This document shows positions 47,842-56,314 of a stretch of DNA of 63,294 bases, piece after piece (the stretch's first letter is position 1; each line of letters starts with the position of its first letter). This DNA is from Burkholderiaceae bacterium (GTDB lineage: Bacteria; Pseudomonadota; Gammaproteobacteria; Burkholderiales; Burkholderiaceae_D): positions 1-63,294 of the forward strand of contig VERA01000005.1 in the NCBI GenBank assembly GCA_018882935.1, given 5' to 3'. The notes beneath the pieces were generated by a model. The model did no database searches, was not told the DNA's origin, and saw only the letters and a program-made list of their open reading frames with translations. The position numbers and the translations under genes are program-made.

Positions 47842-47873
47842 AATCAGTCTCCGATAGCTTGGCGTGGTGCGGT

Positions 47874-48860
47874 TCAGTAGCATTCCTGCGCGTTCCGCAA
47901 GCCGTTGATGACGCCGATACAGGTCAGCGGTGCTGCTGCGGTTGAGGCAGGTAAGGTGCTAGCCACCGATGTGGTCGCTGCTGTTGTCGATGTTGTCGAA
48001 GTCGATGCAGCAGTGGCTTCAGCGTAGGTAGCGGGCTTGGTTGCAGTCGCCGATTTGTCTGCGCTATTTGATACGACTTGTGTGTTGCGCTTTACTCGAA
48101 GCGGTGTTTTAGTACTCGGTGTGTGCGGCGCTTCAGAGGTAGCAGGTACCGCTGCCTGCTCAAGTAAACTGTTTTTTGTTGCCCCTGTCGTGTCCGCAGC
48201 CAGCGGGTCAATCTGATTACGTAACACCAGCGATAAGGTGCCGACGCTACGCGCCAAATCGATTTTTTCTGCCTGCTGTGGCGTAACTTCGAGCGTGACG
48301 GCATTCACAACCCGTGGCTTGGTGTCATCACGACCCACCTCTTGCGCTACCGCCAATACCAGGATTCTTTCTAATACGATCTTGGAGATAGTCTTGTCCC
48401 GGACGCCGTTATCTGCAGAGTCGCGCTGCGTATTGACGATGATATCGACGTAATTACCAGGTAAAGCAAAGCCCGCAACACCGATCACATCATTTACCCT
48501 GACCGTAATCGCGCGCCGGCCTTCACCTATCACGGCCGATAAACCACCCTGCGTTCCCTGTGGCGCGAGCTTGGCTAGTAAAACCGGTTCACCGCGTAAT
48601 ACATTCGTTTTTAATACGCGTCCTTCCAGGCTATCGACCTGCTGAAACGCGCCGGGTGGCAAACTGCGCGAAGGCCAATCAACCAACTGCACCAGCTCTG
48701 GTGTCAGCCTTTGTCCCAGACTGATATCGGTTGCGGCGACGGCGACTTTGGTCATGCCGCTGCCGGATTTCGCGTCCAGCCACTGAGAGGCGAGCAGTAC
48801 TGCTATCAACCCCGCGATAAGTGCAACGCTCAGCATCAGCCATGTTCTTGTTGTTCGCAT
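47874..48860 (-). CDS. cpaB: Tad pilus assembly protein CpaB/RcpC
   Basis: 328 residues: N-terminal TM (TWLMLSVALIAGLIAVLLASQW), SAF domain (VAVAATDISLGQRLTPELVQLV, about 35-95), the CpaB core (GRRAITVRVNDVIGVAGFALPGNYVDII), then a Ser/Thr/Ala-rich low-complexity tail (about 225-315) ending in two Cys. ATG 48860 with GGAG upstream; the open frame to 49112 runs through cpaA and is not part of the protein. Confidence 0.92.
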   Translation of the reverse strand: MRTTRTWLMLSVALIAGLIAVLLASQWLDAKSGSGMTKVAVAATDISLGQRLTPELVQLVDWPSRSLPPGAFQQVDSLEGRVLKTNVLRGEPVLLAKLAPQGTQGGLSAVIGEGRRAITVRVNDVIGVAGFALPGNYVDIIVNTQRDSADNGVRDKTISKIVLERILVLAVAQEVGRDDTKPRVVNAVTLEVTPQQAEKIDLARSVGTLSLVLRNQIDPLAADTTGATKNSLLEQAAVPATSEAPHTPSTKTPLRVKRNTQVVSNSADKSATATKPATYAEATAASTSTTSTTAATTSVASTLPASTAAAPLTCIGVINGLRNAQECY

Positions 48861-48871
48861 AGTTTCTCCGG

Positions 48872-48911
48872 TCGCGTGGTCGCTGTGTGATTCGCGTGGT
48901 CGCTGTGTGAC
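48872..48911. repeat. 20-base tandem duplication between cpaA and cpaB
   Basis: TCGCGTGGTCGCTGTGTGAT (48872-48891) is followed directly by the same unit ending in C (48892-48911). It spans the short gap between the two genes and touches the cpaA stop codon. Confidence 0.85.
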
Positions 48912-49462
48912 TAACGTTGCGGGTACATCTCGATGGCAACCAGCACCAGCGTGCTGCCGATGGCAATCACCACTCCGTATGGCAGCGTCGCACGTGATTC
49001 TTTGGTCATTACAGGTGCCGGCGCCCGACGCTGCGAACGCATCCAACTGTCGGCCATGACACTCATCCATTCGCCGTAGGCTGAGCGCGTGAATAACAGG
49101 GCAATCGCCCACACGCCACCCACCAACGCGCTGATCAGTGCCACATGCAAGGTCGCCAGCCAGCCCATGTGCAGCCCTAGCACTGCCAGTAATTTGACGT
49201 CACCGGCACCCATGCCACCCATCAAATAGAACGGCATCAGAATCAGCAGCCCGGTGACCCCGCCAAGTAAACAATCACGTAGCGTGATGCTGTCGGCGGT
49301 GAACATGGCAAGCATCAGCGCAGCGGCCATGCTTGCTGCGAGTAACTGATTAGGTATGCGCCAATATCGCCAATCGGATACTGCCGCTAGCCAGGCTGTG
49401 GTCAGCACCGCCACAGTGCTCGGCAGCGAAAGCAAAGCGGGAATCGTCGAAAATTCAGTCAT
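48911..49462 (-). CDS. cpaA: Prepilin peptidase CpaA/TadV
   Basis: Aspartyl protease (A24) that removes the Flp prepilin leader. 183 residues, about five TM segments. The first catalytic Asp is in AVSDWRYWRIPNQLL (about 28-42) and the second in GGMGAGDVKLLAVLG (GxGD motif, about 83-97). No N-terminal methylase domain, as usual for the Tad type. ATG 49462. Confidence 0.92.
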   Translation of the reverse strand: MTEFSTIPALLSLPSTVAVLTTAWLAAVSDWRYWRIPNQLLAASMAAALMLAMFTADSITLRDCLLGGVTGLLILMPFYLMGGMGAGDVKLLAVLGLHMGWLATLHVALISALVGGVWAIALLFTRSAYGEWMSVMADSWMRSQRRAPAPVMTKESRATLPYGVVIAIGSTLVLVAIEMYPQR

Positions 49463-49498
49463 AAGTGCGGGCTGGGCGAAGAAAGGGGATGGGTGACT

Positions 49499-49522
49499 GA
49501 TGGCGGTGAGCCCACCGCCATC
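49499..49522 (-). other. Strong hairpin between flp and cpaA
   Basis: GATGGCGGT (49499-49507), 6-base loop, ACCGCCATC (49514-49522): a perfect 9-base-pair stem 22 bases after the flp stop. No poly-U. It may stabilise the flp message or reduce read-through so that the major pilin is made in excess. Confidence 0.6.
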
Positions 49523-49544
49523 CGGCTAGGGTGAATTCTTCGCT

Positions 49545-49763
49545 TTAGCCGCCTGTGCCTGTGCCTCCACCCGTGGCAGCACCACCGGCGTTCTTAACCG
49601 CATCTTTCACCGCAGTGAATTTGCTATTCAGCTCGGTACCCAATAGCCCGACTGTCGCCAGAATCACAGCCGCAATCAATGCGATCATCAAACCGTACTC
49701 GACAGCGGTCGCGCCTTGTTCGTCAGCGAGGAAGGACCGCAGTTTTTGCTTCAATGTATTCAT
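49545..49763 (-). CDS. flp: Flp/Fap major pilin
   Basis: 72 residues. Class IVb prepilin: short basic leader (MNTLKQKLRSFLADEQG) cut after Gly17, mature ATAVEYGLMIALIAAVILA with Glu5 and the Glu-Tyr pair diagnostic of Flp. A short polar region and a Gly/Thr-rich C-terminus follow. ATG 49763 has AGGAG upstream. First gene of the tad operon. Confidence 0.95.
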   Translation of the reverse strand: MNTLKQKLRSFLADEQGATAVEYGLMIALIAAVILATVGLLGTELNSKFTAVKDAVKNAGGAATGGGTGTGG

Positions 49764-50147
49764 TTACCGACTCCTTGATTAAGGGGATCAACTGAAAGCC
49801 TCCGGGTCCGTGACAGCATGAAACTGGGTGCGGATACCGGTGCGCTGAACCGCATGCGAACCGAAATCCGCTAACGGACGCCTGACAAAGTGTTGCTTAT
49901 TTGTCATTGGCTGCAGTGTCGGCGGGTATTGCCAAAAGTTAAATAGTACAAATGCGCTAAGCGCTGTTGCTTAACGTCACAAAGCAATTTTTACAATGGC
50001 TTTTGAGAAAGTAGGCGCTAACTTTTTTAACAAAAGATGGCCATGGATTTGATTTTCAGCAAACAGATCAATACCCTAGCGGGCGGCTGAAAACCAGGCG
50101 GGACTTGACCCGGGAGATACCGGAAGCTGGAAAAAGCAACCGGCGTA
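49764..50147. other. Intergenic region upstream of flp
   Basis: 384 bases with no recognisable gene. It is AT-richer around 49900-50060. A palindrome GCGCTAAGCGC (49954-49964) lies upstream of a minus-strand TACTAT (about 49950-49945) at roughly -35, with a poor -35 hexamer. This would fit an activator-dependent flp promoter but is weak. No terminator for tcdA was evident. Confidence 0.35.
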
Positions 50148-51026
50148 CTAGGCAGGATGAGCAGCGTTGGCGAGTTGTTTCAGCACATGGGCTGCAGCGA
50201 TAAAGCCGAAACTGGCGGTCACCACCACCGCCGAACCATAACCCGCGCAGTGCAAACCGGTGAGACCAGCAGCGCTATTCACGGCACTCTCAGCGTCTAC
50301 CGCAACGCCCTCATCATCCGGCAGGCATACCTCAGGAAAACGCAGCGGCTCGGTCGAGTACACCGCATCAATACCGAATTTGTGTTTACGGCCGCGCGGA
50401 AAGCCGTGCTTGGTACGCAGGTTTTTTCTTACGCGGGCGAGCAGTGGCTCTTGCTCGGTACGCGATAAATCGCAGACGTCAATACGCGTCGGGTCGATTT
50501 GACCACCGGCACTGCCGAGCGTGACGAGTGCAATTTGATGCTCGCGACAATGCACAATCAGCGCTGTTTTGGCACGTGCATCGTCCATCGCATCAATCAC
50601 AAAATCGAAATGACCCGGCTTGATTAACTGCGCGACATTATCAGCGCTGACAAATTCCTCAATCGTCTCAACCTGACAAGCCGGATTAATCTGCGCAATT
50701 CGCTCGGCCAGCGCGAGCACCTTGGCTTTGCCGAGGGTGTTGGTCAACGCGTGAATCTGGCGATTGATATTCGATTCCGCCAGATGATCAAGATCGATCA
50801 TGGTAATGCGACCAATGCCGGTGCGTGCCAAGGCCTCTACCACCCAGCAGCCAACGCCGCCGACGCCAATCACGCAAATATGTGCGGCACGAAAAGTGTG
50901 TAAAGCCGCCGCGCCGTACAATCGCGCGACACCGGCAAACCGGCGGTCTGCATCGATACTGCTGTCAATATCGTTGGGTTGATCCGCAGCCGGGGCGGCA
51001 GCATGATGCGTGAGATTGGCGCTCAT
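50148..51026 (-). CDS. tcdA: tRNA threonylcarbamoyladenosine dehydratase
   Basis: E1-like enzyme that cyclises t6A37 to ct6A in ANN-decoding tRNAs. 292 residues. ATP site GVGGVGCWVVEALARTGIG (about 54-72), IDLDHLAESNINRQ, and FVIDAMDDARAKTAL. ATG 51026 (MSANLTHHAAAPAAD). tsaC, which starts the same t6A pathway, lies 6 kb away (56315-57292). Confidence 0.93.
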   Translation of the reverse strand: MSANLTHHAAAPAADQPNDIDSSIDADRRFAGVARLYGAAALHTFRAAHICVIGVGGVGCWVVEALARTGIGRITMIDLDHLAESNINRQIHALTNTLGKAKVLALAERIAQINPACQVETIEEFVSADNVAQLIKPGHFDFVIDAMDDARAKTALIVHCREHQIALVTLGSAGGQIDPTRIDVCDLSRTEQEPLLARVRKNLRTKHGFPRGRKHKFGIDAVYSTEPLRFPEVCLPDDEGVAVDAESAVNSAAGLTGLHCAGYGSAVVVTASFGFIAAAHVLKQLANAAHPA

Positions 51027-51103
51027 CGGCGCATTCTAGCGGACTGGGTTCAAGTTAGACGTACACTACCCGTACGCCCACTGACTGATCTGCTGCTGCC
51101 CCT

Positions 51104-52264
51104 GTGCCCCGCCCTTCGCCGCTGCTTGCCCTGATTGGCGTTGCCGTCTGCGCTCATGTCGCGCTGGCGGCAGCGCGAGTTACGACCTCGCTGTATGCGC
51201 TTTCGCTGCATGCCTCCGAATTCACCGTAGGCACACTGATCGCACTGTTCGCGCTATTCCCAATGCTATTGGCCGTGGGCATGGGCCGCATTATTGATCG
51301 CATCGGCATCTACCAACCGCTGCGTTTCGGCGCCCTGATCGGCTCGGCAGGCGTACTGTTGGCTGCGGCAGCGCAATCGGTGGCGGTGCTGTACCTGGCC
51401 GCGATATTGATCGGTACAGGTTTCATGGCGATTTTCATCGCAACCCAGTATGCGGTCGGCACCCTGCTTGAAGGCGATGAAAAAACCGCAGGCTTTTCTC
51501 AGCTTGCTGTCGGCTTTTCGGTATCGGCGTTTATCGGGCCGATGCTCGCCGGTTTCACTATCGATCACGCTGGACACGCAGCAGCTTTTCTGGCCTGCGG
51601 CGCGTTCACGCTCATTGCCTTTGCGATTGCCTCAAGCGCACCCTTACGCAAGCTACCCGCTCCACCAAGTACGCATGCACGGTCGCGTGGCAGCGCATTA
51701 GCACTGCTCACCCACCGGGAGCTGCGCGGCTTGTATTTTGTCAGCATCACGCTGGCAGCGGCATGGGATTTATTTACCTTCATGGTCCCGGTGCGGGGTA
51801 CGCAATTAGGGTTCTCGGCTTCAACCATCGGCTTGATTCTTGCGACCTTCTCGGTAGCGACCTTCACCGTGCGTATTGCCATGCCCTGGATTGTGCGGCG
51901 CTACCATGAGTGGCGTATTCTCAGTATCACGCTCTCCGCCGCCGCGCTGTGCTACGTGCTACTGCCGTTCACCCAGCAGCCATTGACGATGGCAGCAGCA
52001 GCCTTCGGGCTCGGGCTCGCACTCGGCAGTGGTCAGCCAAATGTGCTGGCACTACTGCATAGCGGCGCACCCGTAGGACGCGGCGCCGAGGCAATTGCGA
52101 TCCGCGCGAGCTTGGGCAATCTCTCCTCCGTTTCATTACCACTGGCTTATGGCGCGCTTGGCGTAGCGCTCGGCCCATTTGCGGTATTTTGGGGCTTGGG
52201 CACGCTGATCAGCTTCGCGATCCCAGTGGCCGCAAGACGCGCAAGGCGGAGCACCTCTGAGTAA
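51104..52264 (+). CDS. MFS transporter
   Basis: 386 residues with 12 predicted transmembrane segments. The MFS loop 2-3 motif reads GMGRIIDRIGIYQPLRFG (about 64-81). C-half segments include FAVFWGLGTLISFAIPVA. GTG start at 51104, no good Shine-Dalgarno. Substrate unknown; the fold resembles drug/metabolite exporters. Divergent from tcdA. Confidence 0.85.
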   Translation: MPRPSPLLALIGVAVCAHVALAAARVTTSLYALSLHASEFTVGTLIALFALFPMLLAVGMGRIIDRIGIYQPLRFGALIGSAGVLLAAAAQSVAVLYLAAILIGTGFMAIFIATQYAVGTLLEGDEKTAGFSQLAVGFSVSAFIGPMLAGFTIDHAGHAAAFLACGAFTLIAFAIASSAPLRKLPAPPSTHARSRGSALALLTHRELRGLYFVSITLAAAWDLFTFMVPVRGTQLGFSASTIGLILATFSVATFTVRIAMPWIVRRYHEWRILSITLSAAALCYVLLPFTQQPLTMAAAAFGLGLALGSGQPNVLALLHSGAPVGRGAEAIAIRASLGNLSSVSLPLAYGALGVALGPFAVFWGLGTLISFAIPVAARRARRSTSE

Positions 52265-52396
52265 GTACTTCTAATTAAAGACTACAATAACGATGCACAT
52301 TTGCTGCGATAGGCGCTGCGCTCTACATGAGCTCACTACCTGCGCCATCAGTTTCGCTGCACTATCTTTTTTTACTTCAGTGATCAATAGCCTATT

Positions 52397-53038
52397 ATGA
52401 CGATCTCTATTGCTGATCTACGCCGCGATTACAGCCAGGCTACCTTGTCTGAAAATGAAGTCGACAGCGACCCGCTCAAGCAATTTGCGCGCTGGTTTCA
52501 ACAGGCGCTTGAAACCGAAGTACCCGAGCCGAACGCGATGGGCTTGGCGACTGTTGATAGTCATGGTCGCCCGTCACTGCGTATCGTGCTGCTGAAAGAC
52601 TTTGATGCACGTGGCTTCACTTTTTATACAAATTATGAGAGCCGCAAGGGCGAGCAGTTGCTGCTTAATCCTCATGCGGCATTGAGTTTTCATTGGCATG
52701 ATCTGGAGCGACAAATTCGTATTGAAGGCACCGTCGAACGTGTCGCGGCAGAAGAAAGCGATGCCTACTTCGGCATCCGTCCATTGAAGAGTCGTATCGG
52801 TGCGATTGCCTCGGCGCAGAGCCGACCGATCGATAGCCGCGAGCAACTCGAGCAGCAGTTCAATCAAGCAGAGACTCAGTTTGGGCAGCAACCACCACGA
52901 CCCGCGCACTGGGGTGGTTATCGTCTCGCGCCGAACTGGATCGAGTTTTGGCAGGGAAGACGCTCTCGCTTGCATGACCGGATCGCGTATCAGCGTAACG
53001 AGGATGGATCATGGTCGCGCCAACGGCTACAGCCTTGA
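52397..53038 (+). CDS. pdxH: Pyridoxamine 5'-phosphate oxidase
   Basis: FMN enzyme making pyridoxal 5'-phosphate. 213 residues. Family motifs: MTISIADLRRDY near the start, RIVLLKDFDARGFTFYTNYES (about 55-75), QIRIEGTVERV, ASAQSRPI, and the C-terminal FWQGRRSRLHDRIAYQR signature. ATG 52397. Confidence 0.96.
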   Translation: MTISIADLRRDYSQATLSENEVDSDPLKQFARWFQQALETEVPEPNAMGLATVDSHGRPSLRIVLLKDFDARGFTFYTNYESRKGEQLLLNPHAALSFHWHDLERQIRIEGTVERVAAEESDAYFGIRPLKSRIGAIASAQSRPIDSREQLEQQFNQAETQFGQQPPRPAHWGGYRLAPNWIEFWQGRRSRLHDRIAYQRNEDGSWSRQRLQP

Positions 53039-53122
53039 GCGAACCTGAAATAGCTGATCGATAGATACATATCAACACAGCCCGGGCCACCCACCAGCAA
53101 AGTGCTGCGCTGGAGGTGCGCA

Positions 53123-54328
53123 ATGTGGTGGCAAAAAAAGCTTGATCGCTGGGTCAGTCATGTGCGGGCGCATCTCGCGCTACCGCTACGCCTGCAACTG
53201 TGGAATGGGCATCAGGTTGATCTTGGTGGTGCTGAGCCCGAAGTCACGATTCGGCTACCGAAGCCTTCTGCACTGGCTTATCTGTTGGAACCGTCGTTGG
53301 CGTCGCTTGGGCGTGCCTATGTTGAGGGTAAGTTGGAAGTCGAGGGTCGCTTACGCGCGATTGTAGAAATTGCCAATCAACTCGCTCAGCATGGCCAGCG
53401 TCAGCGCTCGCGCTTGGGGCGACTATTTATTCCGCGTGCGCACAGCAAGGCGCAGGATGCACGTGCGATTGCCTATCACTATGATGTATCGAATGCGTTT
53501 TATCAATCATTTCTCGATCAGGCGATGGTGTACTCCTGCGCTTATTTCGACCAGGGTGATGAGGATTTAGCGACAGCGCAGCAGAAAAAAATTGATCATA
53601 TTCTGACGAAAATCGCATTACAGCCAGGGCATACACTACTGGATATTGGTTGTGGCTGGGGTGCGCTGGTGATTCGTGCTGCGCAGCGCTTCAACGCGCA
53701 GTGCGTCGGCATTACGCTTTCACGGCAGCAGCAACTATGGGCGACTGAACGTATTCAGCAATTGGGACTACAAGATCGCATTCGAATACAACTACTGGAT
53801 TATCGTGATGTTCACGGTCAGTATGATCGCATTACCAGCGTGGGTATGTTCGAGCATGTGGGCTTAAAAAACCTACCGCAGTATTTTCAGAAGCTGAACC
53901 AGCTACTCGCTGATGATGGGCTGATGATGAACCATGGTATCTGCACCACCAATACCGATCAACGAACTGCGCGTTACGGGGCGGGCGAGTTTATTGCGCA
54001 GTATGTGTTTCCACAAGGTGAGTTACCGCATATTGGCACTGTGCTGCGCGCCATGCAAGATAGCGGCCTGGAAACCCGTGATGTTGAAAATCTACGCCGA
54101 CACTACACCCGCACCTGTGCGCTATGGGCAGATAACTTCGAGCGAAACGACAGCCACATACGCACCCTTGTAAACGAAAAAACATATCGTATCTGGCGAA
54201 TTTATCTCGCCGGTTGCGCTCATGCGTTTGAGCATGACTGGGTTGCGTTGTATCAGGTACTGTGTGGCAAAGCGGGCCGAAACTCAGCAGCACTACCGTG
54301 GTCACGTAGATATATGTATCTGCAATAG
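53123..54328 (+). CDS. cfa: Cyclopropane-fatty-acyl-phospholipid synthase
   Basis: SAM-dependent methyltransferase modifying membrane phospholipid unsaturated chains. 401 residues: N-terminal lipid-binding region, then the Rossmann domain with LLDIGCGWGALVIRAAQ, VGITLSRQQQLWATERI, and the conserved YDVSNAFYQSFLD and MVYSCAYF upstream of it. EHVGLKNLPQYF is also present. ATG 53123 with GGAGG seven bases upstream; a GTG at 53102 is not preferred. Convergent with msrA. Confidence 0.92.
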   Translation: MWWQKKLDRWVSHVRAHLALPLRLQLWNGHQVDLGGAEPEVTIRLPKPSALAYLLEPSLASLGRAYVEGKLEVEGRLRAIVEIANQLAQHGQRQRSRLGRLFIPRAHSKAQDARAIAYHYDVSNAFYQSFLDQAMVYSCAYFDQGDEDLATAQQKKIDHILTKIALQPGHTLLDIGCGWGALVIRAAQRFNAQCVGITLSRQQQLWATERIQQLGLQDRIRIQLLDYRDVHGQYDRITSVGMFEHVGLKNLPQYFQKLNQLLADDGLMMNHGICTTNTDQRTARYGAGEFIAQYVFPQGELPHIGTVLRAMQDSGLETRDVENLRRHYTRTCALWADNFERNDSHIRTLVNEKTYRIWRIYLAGCAHAFEHDWVALYQVLCGKAGRNSAALPWSRRYMYLQ

Positions 54329-54343
54329 CGGCTACTGTTTTAC

Positions 54344-54874
54344 TTAGCGCGCAAGACGCTGACCAAAAATCTTTTTGAATTTCGCAAGCTTCGGCTCAAC
54401 CACGAACACGCAGTACGACTGCAACGGGTTATTCACGAAGTAATTCTGATGATATTCCTCGGCGCGATAGAACACCGGCGCCTCAGCCAACTCGGTCACA
54501 ATGGGTCCATCCCAGACATGCGCCATTTCAGCGATGACTTGCTTGGCTATAGCCATCTGCTGCGTATCGTGGGTGTAAATGACCGATCGATACTGCGTAC
54601 CGACATCATTGCCCTGCCGATTGAGTGTTGTGGGGTCATGAATTGTAAAAAATACTTCAAGCACATCTCGGTAGCTCACTTGCGAAGGGTCAAAGTGAAT
54701 GCGCACCACCTCAGCGTGACCCGTCGATCCCTGGCACACGGCCTCGTAGCTCGGGTTAACCACATGGCCGCCGCTGTAGCCCGACTCGACCAGCGAGACA
54801 CCACGTAGCTCTTGATACACCGCCTCAAGACACCAGAAGCAGCCACCGCCCAATGTTGCGATCTCTGTACTCAT
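54344..54874 (-). CDS. msrA: Peptide methionine sulfoxide reductase MsrA
   Basis: Repairs methionine-S-sulfoxide in proteins. 176 residues. Catalytic Cys12 in GGGCFWCLEAVYQ; VESGYSGGHVVNPSYEAVCQGSTGHAE (in the region 30-56) and the EEYHQNYF motif complete the family core. ATG 54874. Confidence 0.96.
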   Translation of the reverse strand: MSTEIATLGGGCFWCLEAVYQELRGVSLVESGYSGGHVVNPSYEAVCQGSTGHAEVVRIHFDPSQVSYRDVLEVFFTIHDPTTLNRQGNDVGTQYRSVIYTHDTQQMAIAKQVIAEMAHVWDGPIVTELAEAPVFYRAEEYHQNYFVNNPLQSYCVFVVEPKLAKFKKIFGQRLAR

Positions 54875-54949
54875 ACACTATCCTCGAATGATTCCATTAG
54901 CATGCTCACGGGACACGCAGCGCTATAAAGTAATTAGGGGCAGCAATAA

Positions 54950-55603
54950 TCACGAGCCAGTATCTGATACAGGGTCGGTCGCCGCAAATTGCATCAAGCG
55001 ATGATCGCGTAGCGAAGGTAGTACAACCTCGCGCAGCACATCCGCAGTAAAAATTTTCTGATCAATAAAGGTCTTGCGCGATGTCGCTGGCAAACTATCG
55101 CATAGCTGTTCAAGGCTGTATGCCTGAAACTCAAGATCAGGATCAGGTAACCACAACGCTCGCGCTGAGACGGTCTGATCGACTAGCGCTGGCGCATGAT
55201 GGCTCCAGCTGGCTAACAGCTCATGTAATGGATGCACCCGATGATCTGAAGCGAGTTGGTCGGCACCGGCGTGGTCCTTGATCACCAAGGTGGGCTGATA
55301 AGCCGCCAGCACTTGGGTCACCTGCGCCGCTGACATAGCCTCTAGCGGCAGTAGCGTTGCACCAATACGAAGCAAAGCAAAAAACAGCACGATCGCATCC
55401 GGATGACCCCGGCCTACATACGCCACCACATCACCCGCACGCACATGCCACTCGCCGCACAGCCTGGCCGAGCCGCGCTCGATGCGCGACCACAGGCGTC
55501 GGTAGGTAATATCCCGATCTGGCAGTACATGGGCCAGATCGTCACCGAACCGGCCGGCATGATCCTGCAGCAGCGCCAACATGTCATGATTTCTGATGCT
55601 CAT
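54950..55603 (-). CDS. Truncated AMP-binding (acyl-CoA synthetase N-terminal) protein
   Basis: 217 residues where full-length ANL enzymes have 500-600. Residues 1-120 match the N-terminal subdomain (ITYRRLWSRIERGSARL, VAYVGRGHPDAIVLFFALLRIGATLLPLEAM). The P-loop (YTSGTTG type), the A5/A8 motifs and the C-terminal domain are absent, so it cannot be an active ligase alone. Residues 120-217 are not recognised. Only 75 bases separate its stop from msrA, so the rest is deleted rather than frame-shifted. ATG 55603 chosen. Could be a decayed gene or a repurposed domain. Confidence 0.6.
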   Translation of the reverse strand: MSIRNHDMLALLQDHAGRFGDDLAHVLPDRDITYRRLWSRIERGSARLCGEWHVRAGDVVAYVGRGHPDAIVLFFALLRIGATLLPLEAMSAAQVTQVLAAYQPTLVIKDHAGADQLASDHRVHPLHELLASWSHHAPALVDQTVSARALWLPDPDLEFQAYSLEQLCDSLPATSRKTFIDQKIFTADVLREVVLPSLRDHRLMQFAATDPVSDTGS

Positions 55604-55669
55604 CCGCATGATTCTACGCAAGAATCAGCAACCGCCGACTTGATACGCACTTTTTCGGCATAATTCAGG

Positions 55670-56197
55670 ATGTCCGCAAAAATTTCCAAAATGCTCACCC
55701 CTGCAAAACTTCCGGTTGAACCTGAATTCGACGCGCAGCATTTTCGTGCTGCGTTGTCGCAGTTCGCGACTGGCGTCACCATCATCACCACCCGCGACCC
55801 GGATGGCGGTTTCTTCGGTCTGACTGCCAGCTCATTCAATTCTGTCTCGCTGACGCCGCCACTGGTACTGTGGAGCCTGAGCGGGCAATCGCGCAGCATG
55901 CCGCTGTTCGCAGAGAACGCCCACTACGTGATCAACGTGCTCGCCGCAGACCAGGCCGAACTGGCCGAGCGCTTTGCCAGCCGTGTTGACGATCGTTTCA
56001 ATGGCGTTGACTTTACGCTGTCTCACCACGGACTACCGATTTTGAGCGGCGTCTCAGCCTGGTTCGAATGCCACAATCGCAACCGCCACCCCGAAGGCGA
56101 TCATGTAATTTTTGTGGGCGAAGTCGAGCGCTGCGCATTTGAGCGAAAACCGGCGCTGGTGTTTCATGACAGCCGCTTCAAAGCCACACCCACCTGA
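55670..56197 (+). CDS. Flavin reductase (DIM6/NTAB) family protein
   Basis: 175 residues. FMN-binding split barrel: ALSQFATGVTIITTRDPDG (about 29-47), GLTASSFNSVSLTPPLVLWSL (about 50-70), FAENAHYVINVLAADQ, and HVIFVGEVERC. Reduces free flavin for a monooxygenase partner or reduces a small substrate. No monooxygenase gene is adjacent. ATG 55670; divergent from the truncated AMP-binding gene. Confidence 0.87.
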   Translation: MSAKISKMLTPAKLPVEPEFDAQHFRAALSQFATGVTIITTRDPDGGFFGLTASSFNSVSLTPPLVLWSLSGQSRSMPLFAENAHYVINVLAADQAELAERFASRVDDRFNGVDFTLSHHGLPILSGVSAWFECHNRNRHPEGDHVIFVGEVERCAFERKPALVFHDSRFKATPT

Positions 56198-56314
56198 CCC
56201 GTCCAACGCGATCTGTTCAACTTGATTGGTTCAACTGAACAAAGCGAACAGGCATCAGACGCGTTTCAGTAATCCGACCTCGCCAAGCGCGCTACGTTCG
56301 CTACGTCCGCTTAG

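Noticed and set aside
48861-49112. N-terminal extension of cpaB to 412 residues
   Set aside because: The extension runs through cpaA in another frame and through a tandem repeat; the TM segment and a good ribosome binding site both place the start at 48860.
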